Shown here piece by piece: positions 1-7,079 of a stretch of 7,082 nt of DNA (the first letter of the stretch is position 1; each line of letters opens with the position of its first letter). Source of the DNA: an uncultured Panacagrimonas sp. (GTDB lineage: Bacteria > Pseudomonadota > Gammaproteobacteria > Nevskiales > Nevskiaceae); NCBI GenBank assembly GCA_946481265.1, contig CAMLNE010000231.1, positions 1-7,082 of the forward strand, read 5' to 3'. The position numbers and the translations under genes were made by a program. The notes beneath the pieces were generated by a model. That model did not search any database, was not told where the DNA came from, and saw only the letters and a program-made list of their open reading frames with translations.

Positions 1-951
<951 letters not shown>

Positions 952-961
952 AGCCTGACGA

Positions 962-1525
962 TCACGCGTCGGTGGGCGGCGCCTTGGCCACCACGACCAT
1001 CGCCGGACGCAGCAGCCGATCGTGCAGGCGGTAACCCTTCTGCATCACCTCCAGCACGTGGTTGGGCGCCACCTGGGTCGAAGGCAGCATCGTCATCGCC
1101 TCATGCAGCTCGGGATTGAACGGCTCGCCGCGCGGATCGACCGGGCGCACGCCATGCTTCTCGAGTGCCGTGAGCAGCTGCTTGCGGGTGAGTTCCATGC
1201 CCTCGATCAGGGCCGCAACCTGCGCTTCGGGCTTGCCCGCCGCCACCAGGCCGAGGTCCAGGCTGTCGGCCACGCCGAGCAGCTCGGCCAGCAGCTTCTC
1301 GGTGGAGTACTTGGCGGCGCTGGCGATCTCGCGGTCCGCGCGCTTGCGCATGTTGTCCAGATCGGCGACCGCGCGGAGCTGGGCATCGCGTGCGGCGGCA
1401 GCCTTTTCCTCGGCCTCGGCCAGGCGGGCGGCGAGCGTGGCGGCGTCCGGCATCTCGGCGGTCTCGGGGCGGCGGCTCTCATCCGGGTGGGGAGAAGAGC
1501 CTTCGGGAACGGGGCTTCCAGACAT
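962..1525 (-). CDS. grpE: Nucleotide exchange factor GrpE
   Basis: Cytosolic homodimeric co-chaperone that releases ADP from DnaK and acts as a thermosensor in the DnaK-DnaJ-GrpE cycle. The 187 residues have the usual family layout. A proline- and charge-rich disordered N-terminus (about 1-28) is followed by an Ala/Glu-rich long helix or coiled coil (about 29-85, containing LDNMRKRADRE at 56-66), a four-helix-bundle segment (about 86-124), and a C-terminal beta domain. The last carries the GrpE signature from FNPELHEAM (136-144) through VMQKGYRLHDRLLRPAMV (160-177). Length is near the family norm (E. coli about 197). ATG 1525 is the first start in frame and lies about 28 bases after the transcription start predicted from the promoter at 1561-1587. 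No clear Shine-Dalgarno precedes it. The next in-frame ATG, at residue 25, would remove only disordered sequence. dnaK follows on the same strand. Confidence 0.97.
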   Translation of the reverse strand: MSGSPVPEGSSPHPDESRRPETAEMPDAATLAARLAEAEEKAAAARDAQLRAVADLDNMRKRADREIASAAKYSTEKLLAELLGVADSLDLGLVAAGKPEAQVAALIEGMELTRKQLLTALEKHGVRPVDPRGEPFNPELHEAMTMLPSTQVAPNHVLEVMQKGYRLHDRLLRPAMVVVAKAPPTDA

Positions 1526-1560
1526 GTCGTTGACGGTTCGATTGGATTACGGGCACAGAC

Positions 1561-1587
1561 AGTGCGGGCCGCAGGTCGCATTTCAAG
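1561..1587 (-). promoter_or_regulatory. Candidate sigma-32 (heat-shock) promoter of grpE
   Basis: On the minus strand a perfect CTTGAAA (1587 to 1581) is followed after 12 bases by CCCGCACT (1568 to 1561). This resembles the sigma-32 layout CTTGAAA - 11 to 16 bases - CCCCATnT, with a perfect -35 and a partial -10. The expected start near 1553 leaves a leader of about 28 bases before the grpE ATG. A heat-shock promoter is what one expects ahead of grpE-dnaK, which strengthens the call. Confidence 0.6.
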
Positions 1588-1611
1588 ACCGTCCCGCGCC
1601 GCGGGCCGGCG

Positions 1612-1617
1612 ATTGTA
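1612..1617 (-). promoter_or_regulatory. Possible housekeeping -10 element upstream of grpE
   Basis: TACAAT on the minus strand is one mismatch from the sigma-70 consensus TATAAT and stands out in GC-rich surroundings. It could give a basal grpE transcript starting near 1605, upstream of the sigma-32-like start. I find no convincing -35 at 16-18 bases, so this is tentative. Confidence 0.25.
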
Positions 1618-1780
1618 CGGTGCCACACCCCTGCGTGGCGCGACCGCGCCCCGATCCGTGGCCCTGGGCACCGGGCTTGCGGCGCCCCTGCGCCCGCCGG
1701 CGCATGTCGCCTCGACCTTGCGGCCCACGCGCCGCATTGGGGAAGCTCGGGCGCCCCCCGCCACTGGAGAATCCCCCGCA

Positions 1781-4075
1781 ATGTTTGCCCAACTGATGAA
1801 TTGGATGCGGGCGCGCCGGATCCTGCCGAACATCTCGGAGACCGAGCGCGAGGCGCTGGAAGCCGGCACGGTGTGGATCGACGGCGACTTCTTTGCCGGC
1901 CAGGCGGACTTCGCGCGGATGCTGCGCGAGCCCTATTCCAGGCTCTCCGACGAGGAACAGGCCTTCCTCGACGGTCCGGTCGAGGAGCTGCTCGCGCGCA
2001 CCGACCGCTACCGGATCGGCCGCAGCAAGCGCGTCCCCGACGAGCTGCTGCAGTTCATCAAGGACCAGGGCTTCATGAGCTTCCTGATCCCCCGCGAGTA
2101 CGGTGGCAAGCAGTTCTCGACCCTGGCCATCAGCACGATCATGGCCAAGATCGGACCGGTCAGCTCCACCGTCGGGACGCTGGTGGTGATTCCCAACTCG
2201 CTCGGCGCCGCCGAGCTGATCCTCCACTACGGGACGCCCGCGCAGAAGGAGCACTACCTGCCGCGGCTCGCGCGTGGCGAGTACCTGCCCTGCTTCGGCC
2301 TGACCGAGCCCACCGCCGGCTCCGACGCGGCCTCGATCAAGGCCGAGGGCCTGGTATTCCGGGATGACGACGGCCAGACCAGGATCCGTCTGAACTTCCG
2401 CAAGCGCTACATCACCCTGGCGCCCATCGCCAACCTCTGCACCATCGCCTGCCGCCTGCGCGATCCGGGGAACCTGCTCGGCCGCAATGCGCCGAACAGC
2501 GACGGCGACCTCGGGATCACCTGCGTGCTGGTGCACAAGGGCACGCCAGGCTTCAGCAGTGGCGATCACCACGATCCGATCGGCGACCCGTTCTACAACG
2601 GCCCGCTGCTGGGCAAGGACGTGGTGGTGCCGCTGGACAACATCATCGGCGGCGTCGACTACGCGGGCCAGGGCTGGAAGATGCTCATGCAGCAGCTCGC
2701 CGGCGGTCGCGCGGTGTCGCTGCCGGCCGGCGCGGTGGGCGGTGCCAAGGCGGTGGCGGTGGCCACCGGCGCGTATTCCATGGTGCGCCAGCAGTTCGGG
2801 CTGCCGATCGGCCGCATGGAAGGCGTCGAGGAGAAGGTCGGCCGCATCGCGGGCCTGAGCTACCTGCTCGAGGCCGCGCGCGTGTTCGGCTGCTCGGCGA
2901 TCGACAACGGCCAGAAGCCCCCGGTGATCTCCGCGGTGCTCAAGGCCTACACCACCGGTATCGCGCAGCAGCTCGCCATCGATGGCATGGACGTGTTCGC
3001 CGGCGCCGCCGTCATGCAGGGCCCGAACAACATCCTGGGCATGGGCTACAAGTCCGCGCCGGTGGCGGTCACGGTGGAGGGCGCGAACATCCTGACGCGC
3101 ACGCTGATGATCTTCGGCCAGGGCGCAACGCGCTGCCATCCGCATGCCCTGGGCGTGGTGCAGGGCGTGGAGAAGAACGACGTCGACCTGTTCCGCAGCA
3201 AGCTGCTCGGCTGGATGGGTCACTTCCTGCGGGGCCTGCTGCGCGCCGAACTGCACTACCTCACGCGCGGGCTGTTCGTTCCGATTCCCGATGTCGCCCC
3301 CGAGACGCGCCGCTACTACCGACGCCTGGGCTGGGCAGCCGCGCGCTTCGGCGTGATGACGGACCTGGCGATGTTCGCCATCGGTGGGCGCCTCAAGCGG
3401 CGCGGCAAGCTGACGGGCCGGTATGCCGACGTCCTGGCCTGGCTCGTGCTGGGCGCCAGCGCCCTGCGTCGCTACGAGGCGGAAGGCCGCCGGCGCGAGG
3501 ATCTGCCCCTGCTGCAGTACGCGCTCGAACACGCGCTGTGGGAGATCCAGCAGGCCTTCGTCGGCATCTATCGCAACTTCGACGGGCCGCTCGGCTGGTG
3601 GACCCGCACCGTGGGGGTGTTCGAGGCCCGCCTCAATCCGCTCGGCGCGCCGCCGACCGACCTGCATAGCGGACGCGCCGCGCGCTGCATCCAGGAGCAC
3701 GGCGAGCAGTTCCGGCGCCTCGCCTACGGGGTGTATCTGCCGGCGGACGCGTCGATCGGCCTGGGCCGCCTGCTGCACGCCTTCCGCATCGTGAGCAAGG
3801 CGCACCCGGCGGCCGAGGCCATCATCCGCGCGCAGAAGCAGCGCCGCCTGCCGCGCGGCTATCTGCCGGCCGAGATCGCCGACGAGGCGGTCAAGGCGGG
3901 CGTGATCGACAGCAGCGATGCCGTGCTGCTGCGACAGGCACTGGAGGCGCGCCTGGCCGCGATCGAGGTGGACACGTTCAGCCCTGCCGAGTACTTCGTG
4001 CCCACCGCCGACGCGACGCCGGACGGCGGCGCGGACACGCAAACCGCCGGATACCGCGCGACCGCCGAGGGCTGA
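1781..4075 (+). CDS. fadE: FadE-type acyl-CoA dehydrogenase
   Basis: Flavoenzyme catalysing the first step of fatty-acid beta-oxidation, acyl-CoA to trans-2-enoyl-CoA, with FAD as acceptor. The protein has 764 residues. The start of the FadE core is at about 14-40 (ILPNISETEREALEAGTVWID), followed by the N-terminal helical domain (about 75-170). The ACAD signature LTEPTAGSD is at 174-182, in the beta domain (about 170-290). The C-terminal helical domain contains VEGANILTRTLM, whose Glu433 is the expected catalytic base. From about 450 onward is the FadE-specific C-terminal extension (DUF1974 type). E. coli FadE is 814 aa with hydrophobic N-terminal segments; here the protein begins almost at the conserved core and has no such helix. 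ATG 1781 was chosen because GGAGA lies at 1766-1770, 10 bases upstream, and homology starts here. The frame is open much further upstream but only antisense to grpE. It is divergent from grpE across 255 bases in which I see no clear promoter for fadE, and the channel gene follows after 46 bases. Confidence 0.95.
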   Translation: MFAQLMNWMRARRILPNISETEREALEAGTVWIDGDFFAGQADFARMLREPYSRLSDEEQAFLDGPVEELLARTDRYRIGRSKRVPDELLQFIKDQGFMSFLIPREYGGKQFSTLAISTIMAKIGPVSSTVGTLVVIPNSLGAAELILHYGTPAQKEHYLPRLARGEYLPCFGLTEPTAGSDAASIKAEGLVFRDDDGQTRIRLNFRKRYITLAPIANLCTIACRLRDPGNLLGRNAPNSDGDLGITCVLVHKGTPGFSSGDHHDPIGDPFYNGPLLGKDVVVPLDNIIGGVDYAGQGWKMLMQQLAGGRAVSLPAGAVGGAKAVAVATGAYSMVRQQFGLPIGRMEGVEEKVGRIAGLSYLLEAARVFGCSAIDNGQKPPVISAVLKAYTTGIAQQLAIDGMDVFAGAAVMQGPNNILGMGYKSAPVAVTVEGANILTRTLMIFGQGATRCHPHALGVVQGVEKNDVDLFRSKLLGWMGHFLRGLLRAELHYLTRGLFVPIPDVAPETRRYYRRLGWAAARFGVMTDLAMFAIGGRLKRRGKLTGRYADVLAWLVLGASALRRYEAEGRRREDLPLLQYALEHALWEIQQAFVGIYRNFDGPLGWWTRTVGVFEARLNPLGAPPTDLHSGRAARCIQEHGEQFRRLAYGVYLPADASIGLGRLLHAFRIVSKAHPAAEAIIRAQKQRRLPRGYLPAEIADEAVKAGVIDSSDAVLLRQALEARLAAIEVDTFSPAEYFVPTADATPDGGADTQTAGYRATAEG

Positions 4076-4109
4076 GCCCGGGGACACCGGGGCATCCAGC
4101 CGCGCCGAT

Positions 4110-4122
4110 TACACTCGCGCCA
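4110..4122 (+). promoter_or_regulatory. Candidate -10 element giving a leaderless mscS-type transcript
   Basis: TACACT (4110-4115) matches the -10 consensus TATAAT at four of six positions, including TA at the start and the final T. It ends six bases before the ATG at 4122, so transcription would begin at or next to the start codon. No Shine-Dalgarno is present in the gap after fadE, which fits a leaderless mRNA. No good -35 was found at the usual distance. Confidence 0.45.
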
Positions 4123-5219
4123 TGGATGCCCTTCCCCCCAACTGGATCCACACCGGCCTGGCGGTCGCGATCAGCGGCGCGCTCCTCAGCGCCCTGCTCC
4201 ACTGGTTCGCCAGCTCGCTCGACCACGGCCGGCACGAGTGGTCGCGCGCGCTGCGGCGCCGGCTCGGCGTGCTGCCGCACATGCGGGTCGCGGAGGTGCG
4301 CTGGGCGAACCGGGCGGTGCAGCTCACGCTGTGGCTGGTGGCCGGCTACGTGCTGCTGCGCCTGTGGGACCTGGACGAGCTCGGCCAGGATCTGGTCGAC
4401 AAGCTGCTGGGTGCCGGCATCCCGATCGGCGGCACCACCATCGTGCCGGGCAAGCTCATCCTCGGCCTGCTCGCCTTCCTGCTGCTGGGCACGTTCACGC
4501 GCTGGTTCAAGCGCAAGCTCGAGCGCGACTGGCTGCCGCTGACCGGCATGGAGCCGAGCGTGCGCATGTCGGTCGCCACGCTGTACGGCTATGCCGCCTT
4601 CGTCGTCGCAACGCTCATCGGCCTGTCGGCCGCGGGCCTGGACCTGTCACGGATCGCGCTGGTCGCCGGCGCGCTGTCGCTCGGCATCGGCTTCGGCCTG
4701 CAGAACGTGGTCAACAATTTCGTCTCCGGCCTGATCCTGCTGTTCGAACGACCCGTGCGGGTGGGCGACTACATCAAGGTCGGCGGCACCGAGGGCTACG
4801 TGCGCGAGATCCGCATCCGCTCGACCGAACTCGAGAACGGCGACCGCGTGAGCGTGATGGTGCCCAATTCCTCGCTGCTCAATGTCCAGGTGGAAAACTG
4901 GAACTACCGCGGCAGCATGGGCAACGTGAAGGTGCTGCTGCCCGTTCCGCGCAATGCCGATCCGGACCGCATCCGCGCGCTGCTGCTCGAGGTGGCGGCC
5001 GATCATCCGCAGGTGATCAAGGCGGGGGAGATGAGCAACGCGGTCGGGCCCTGCGTCGCGCTGCAGGACATCACCGACACCCTCCTGCGCTTCGAGCTGA
5101 GCGTCAACGTGCGCAACGTCAACGCCAAGGGCGACGTCGCCAGCGAACTGCGCTTCGAGATCCTGCGTCGCATGGCGCAGGCCGCGGCGGCCGCCGAGGA
5201 ACGACCCACCGCGCCCTGA
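4122..5219 (+). CDS. MscS-family small-conductance mechanosensitive ion channel
   Basis: Inner-membrane channel that opens under membrane tension and lets solutes escape during hypo-osmotic shock; the family is normally heptameric. The 365 residues show hydrophobic segments at about 11-30, 64-83, 110-127 and 152-173. A Gly/Ala-rich pore helix (about 177-208) contains GIGFGLQNVVNNFVSG (188-203) and runs into LFERPVRVGDYIKV (207-220). That stretch is the hallmark of MscS, marking the kinked TM3 and the start of the beta domain. VMVPNSSLL (245-253) is the conserved beta-domain motif, and the remainder is the cytosolic vestibule, ending in an Ala-rich tail. There are one or two more membrane segments than in E. 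coli MscS (286 aa, three TM), as in many YbdG/YnaI-like paralogues. ATG 4122 is supported by the -10 hexamer immediately before it; the open frame continues upstream only into fadE. It lies 46 bases after fadE and 66 bases before the hydrolase gene. Confidence 0.95.
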   Translation: MDALPPNWIHTGLAVAISGALLSALLHWFASSLDHGRHEWSRALRRRLGVLPHMRVAEVRWANRAVQLTLWLVAGYVLLRLWDLDELGQDLVDKLLGAGIPIGGTTIVPGKLILGLLAFLLLGTFTRWFKRKLERDWLPLTGMEPSVRMSVATLYGYAAFVVATLIGLSAAGLDLSRIALVAGALSLGIGFGLQNVVNNFVSGLILLFERPVRVGDYIKVGGTEGYVREIRIRSTELENGDRVSVMVPNSSLLNVQVENWNYRGSMGNVKVLLPVPRNADPDRIRALLLEVAADHPQVIKAGEMSNAVGPCVALQDITDTLLRFELSVNVRNVNAKGDVASELRFEILRRMAQAAAAAEERPTAP

Positions 5220-5233
5220 GCCGCCGGGTTCCT

Positions 5234-5249
5234 GCCCTGCCGGCAGGGC
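5234..5249. repeat. 16-bp perfect palindrome between channel and hydrolase genes
   Basis: GCCCTGCC is followed directly by its reverse complement GGCAGGGC. In RNA it can fold as GCCCTG/CAGGGC with a 4-base loop, or alternatively as CCTGCC (5231-5236) with GGCAGG (5242-5247) and a 5-base loop. It starts 14 bases after the channel stop and ends 36 bases before the hydrolase ATG. No T-run follows, so it is at best a weak or factor-assisted terminator. It could equally be an mRNA-stabilising stem or a protein-binding site. Confidence 0.35.
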
Positions 5250-5285
5250 CCACCGATTCCACCAACGCCCTCCGCCCGCTCGCGC

Positions 5286-6320
5286 ATGCCTGCTCCTTCC
5301 GGCCGCATCCTCGCCTCGCGCTTCCGGCCGCACCCGCTGCTGCGCGGCGCCCATGCGCAGACCATCGTGCCGGCGCTGCTGCGTCGGCTGCCGGTGCTGC
5401 CGCTGCGGGTCGAGCGCCTTGAGACACCGGATGGGGATTTCGTGGATCTGGGCTGGGCCGGCACCGATCGCGGCGACGCACCGATCGCGGTGCTGGTGCA
5501 CGGGCTGGGCGGCGGCTTCGAATCCCGGTACCTGCTCGGCACCGGTGCCCGGCTGGTGACGGCCGGCTGGCGTGTCTGCGTGCTGCTGCTGCGCGGCGCC
5601 GGCGCCGAACCCAATCGTCTGCCGCGTGCCTACAACCAGGGCGACACGGCCGACCTTCGGCATCTGTGGCGCGTCCTGCGCGAGCGCGAGCCGGGCGTGT
5701 TCCTGGCCACCGTGGGCTGGTCGTTGGGCGGCAACGTGACGCTCAAGGCGCTGGGCGAGGAAGGGCAGCGGGCCGCGACGGACATCGCCTGCGCGGTGAG
5801 CGTGCCGTTCCGCCTGCGCGAATGCGTCGAGCACCTGCGCGTGGGGTTTGCGCGGCAATACCAGCGGCGCCTGCTCGACTCGCTCAAGGACATGGTGCGA
5901 CGCAAGCACGCACGCTTGCCGGTGCAGGCCCCGGCCAACCTGGAAGCGGCGCTGGCGGCACGGGACTTCTTCGAATTCGACGATGCCTTCACCGCACCGC
6001 TGAACGGCTACCGCGATGCCGAGGACTACTACGCCCGCGCCGCCTGCGGCCAGTACCTGTCGCTGATCCGGCGGCCGACCCTGATCCTGCACGCGCTGGA
6101 CGATCCGTTCATGGTGGCCTCGGTGGTGCCGCAGGCCGACCAGCTTTCAGCAAGCGTGACGCTGGAACTGTCCGCGCGCGGCGGCCATGTCGGATTCGTC
6201 TCGGCCGGCCGGTTCGGTCAGCTCGTGTACTGGGCCGAGGAGCGCCTGTGTCGGCATCTGGTCGCCGCGCACGCTGCTGCTACCTGCGCTTCAGGAAGCG
6301 GCGCCGCAGCTGGTCGCTGA
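5286..6320 (+). CDS. yheT: YheT-family alpha/beta-fold hydrolase (COG0429 type)
   Basis: Predicted cytosolic serine hydrolase, esterase/lipase-like; the physiological substrate of this family is not established. The 344 residues match the length of E. coli YheT (about 340). The N-terminus has the family pattern F.P...LRG.HAQT..P (13-29). The oxyanion loop is VHGLGGG (71-77), and LRGAGAEPNRLPRAYNQGDTADL (from 102) corresponds to the RGCSGEPNR..R.YHSGET block of YheT. The nucleophile elbow GWSLGG places Ser146 as the nucleophile, LHALDDPF supplies Asp272, and RGGHVGF supplies His301, so the triad is intact. ATG 5286 is the first in-frame start and gives the expected N-terminus, although no Shine-Dalgarno is visible. 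The last 41 bases overlap the convergent membrane-protein gene, and the final Ala/Gly/Ser-rich residues look like a non-conserved tail. Confidence 0.92.
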   Translation: MPAPSGRILASRFRPHPLLRGAHAQTIVPALLRRLPVLPLRVERLETPDGDFVDLGWAGTDRGDAPIAVLVHGLGGGFESRYLLGTGARLVTAGWRVCVLLLRGAGAEPNRLPRAYNQGDTADLRHLWRVLREREPGVFLATVGWSLGGNVTLKALGEEGQRAATDIACAVSVPFRLRECVEHLRVGFARQYQRRLLDSLKDMVRRKHARLPVQAPANLEAALAARDFFEFDDAFTAPLNGYRDAEDYYARAACGQYLSLIRRPTLILHALDDPFMVASVVPQADQLSASVTLELSARGGHVGFVSAGRFGQLVYWAEERLCRHLVAAHAAATCASGSGAAAGR

Positions 6321-6615
6321 AGCGACGTTCGCCGAGCGCCCCGAGCGTCAACAGCAGGCTCGCCGTGACCACGGCCGGATGCGCGCCACCGAAGGCGGCG
6401 GTCAGCGTCAGCGCGATTCCCGCCATGCCCAGCCAGGTGGTCAGCGCCATCGAATGCTCGAAGCCTTCGGCATACCAGCGCACCAGGTGCATGTCGGCGC
6501 GTGTGCGCGACTGCACCGAGTCACAGCGCTGCACCAGCAGGCGCAGTGCCCATGCATCCGCCATTTCCGCCAGCAGCACCGCCGCCAGTGCCCCCGCGAT
6601 GATCCAGTCGATCAT
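6280..6615 (-). CDS. Small membrane protein of unknown function
   Basis: I do not recognise this family. The 111 residues contain three hydrophobic segments, about 4-23 (Asp19/Asp21 fall near its end), 57-75 and 79-95. Between the first two is a hydrophilic loop with Arg, Asp and His (about 30-54), and the protein ends in a strongly basic tail rich in Arg. This predicts an inner-membrane protein, with the basic C-terminus likely cytosolic. The start ATG 6615 is well supported by AGGAG (6622-6626) at 6 bases, the best ribosome binding site in the window. The gene converges on the hydrolase gene and overlaps its 3' end by 41 bases. An inverted repeat (6632-6660) lies just upstream and may regulate it. 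The hydrophobic pattern plus the strong ribosome binding site argue that it is real rather than a shadow frame. Confidence 0.75.
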   Translation of the reverse strand: MIDWIIAGALAAVLLAEMADAWALRLLVQRCDSVQSRTRADMHLVRWYAEGFEHSMALTTWLGMAGIALTLTAAFGGAHPAVVTASLLLTLGALGERRFSDQLRRRFLKRR

Positions 6616-6631
6616 GTCCGTCTCCTCTCCA

Positions 6632-6660
6632 GGTCCGCATCGGCGACGGATGTGCGGACC
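6632..6660. repeat. 8-bp inverted repeat upstream of the small membrane protein gene
   Basis: GGTCCGCA (6632-6639) and its exact reverse complement TGCGGACC (6653-6660) are separated by 13 bases; an inner TC/GA pair is possible with a two-base bulge. It begins about 6 bases upstream of the AGGAG of the minus-strand membrane protein gene. It could be a leader hairpin in that mRNA or a dimeric regulator's operator. No T-run is present on either strand, so a classical terminator is unlikely. Confidence 0.55.
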
Positions 6661-6794
6661 GTCGCGCCTTGTGCGTACTGGACGACAGTCAGCAAGGCGG
6701 ATGCCGCACGGTCCGGTTCAGCGGCCGACGTGGTCCGACCGGATGACGGACGGGCGCATCCGCGGCTCCAGCGGACGCATGCCGAGGTCCGCAA

Positions 6795-6986
6795 GTGCGG
6801 GCGTGGCAGGCCACTGCGCACGCCGCGCGTTTCGCCGGTCCGGTGCCCGTGTCGGCACGTTCGAACAGCAGCGCGTCGCCAGCCGATCAGCAGTTCGCCG
6901 GCTGCGCGCCGGGTGAGGCGGCAAGCGCCTCCCGCCATTGCCTGATCGATCGCTCCGGCCGGGTGCCGCAATACATGTCGGGATAG
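6795..6986 (+). CDS. Doubtful small ORF, 63 codons, GTG start
   Basis: A GTG start at 6795 has GAGG (6784-6787) seven bases upstream, and the frame runs to TAG at 6984-6986 with mostly G or C in third positions, as in the neighbouring genes. The product is Ala/Ser-rich with two cysteines 14 residues apart (CAPGEAASASRHC) and matches nothing I recognise. It has no signal peptide or membrane segment. In DNA this GC-rich, an open frame of this size is expected by chance, so I list it only as a candidate. Confidence 0.2.
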   Translation: MRAWQATAHAARFAGPVPVSARSNSSASPADQQFAGCAPGEAASASRHCLIDRSGRVPQYMSG

Positions 6987-7025
6987 CGCGAGGCGCCGCT
7001 TGCATGACGAGGCGCCAGCGGGCCC

Positions 7026-7051
7026 GCGGGAGCCTGCCGGGAGCTGCCCGC
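7026..7051 (+). other. Bulged GC-rich hairpin in the probable leader of the next gene
   Basis: GCGGGAGC (7026-7033) pairs with GCT plus CCCGC (7043-7045 and 7047-7051), giving 8 bp with one bulged G (7046) and a 9-base loop. GGGAGC is also directly repeated (7028-7033, 7039-7044). No T-run follows, so it is not a classical terminator. Its place just before the Shine-Dalgarno-like site at the right edge suggests a leader structure, but pairing by chance is possible in such GC-rich sequence. Confidence 0.35.
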
Positions 7052-7066
7052 AGTCCGCGGCGCCCG

Positions 7067-7079
7067 CCTTTCGAAAGGA
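7067..7079 (+). promoter_or_regulatory. Palindrome overlapping a probable Shine-Dalgarno of the next gene
   Basis: CCTTTCGAAAGG (7067-7078) is a perfect 12-bp palindrome, and its right half with the next base forms AAAGGA, a good Shine-Dalgarno core. The window ends three bases later, so the start codon it may serve lies outside. If folded, the CCTTT arm would mask the ribosome binding site. The downstream gene is inferred, not seen. Confidence 0.35.

Noticed and set aside
1530..1558. TTGACG on the plus strand as a -35 for fadE
   Set aside because: No -10-like hexamer lies 16-18 bases downstream, and the site overlaps the grpE leader.
1022..1780. Upstream extension of the fadE reading frame by 253 codons
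   Set aside because: The extension is antisense to grpE and its promoter, shows no homology, and FadE similarity begins just after ATG 1781, which has a GGAGA upstream.
1583..4087. An 834-codon open frame on the minus strand opposite fadE
   Set aside because: It is antisense to a clear FadE protein, is rich in Arg, Ala, His and Gln without recognisable domains, and is the usual long shadow frame of GC-rich coding DNA.
4238..5422. A 394-codon plus-strand frame over the channel gene
   Set aside because: It is an off-frame, Arg/Ala-rich translation of the MscS-family gene with no features of its own.
4647..6092. A 481-codon minus-strand open frame spanning the channel and hydrolase genes
   Set aside because: It crosses two well-supported plus-strand genes and the gap between them, with no domain or ribosome binding site of its own.
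6850..6870. tRNA-like T-arm word near GTTCGAA
   Set aside because: No matching acceptor, anticodon or D arms can be formed around it.
6612..6971. Minus-strand frames of 95-119 codons in the right intergenic region
   Set aside because: The products are Arg-rich without recognisable motifs; one runs into the small membrane protein start and none has a good ribosome binding site.
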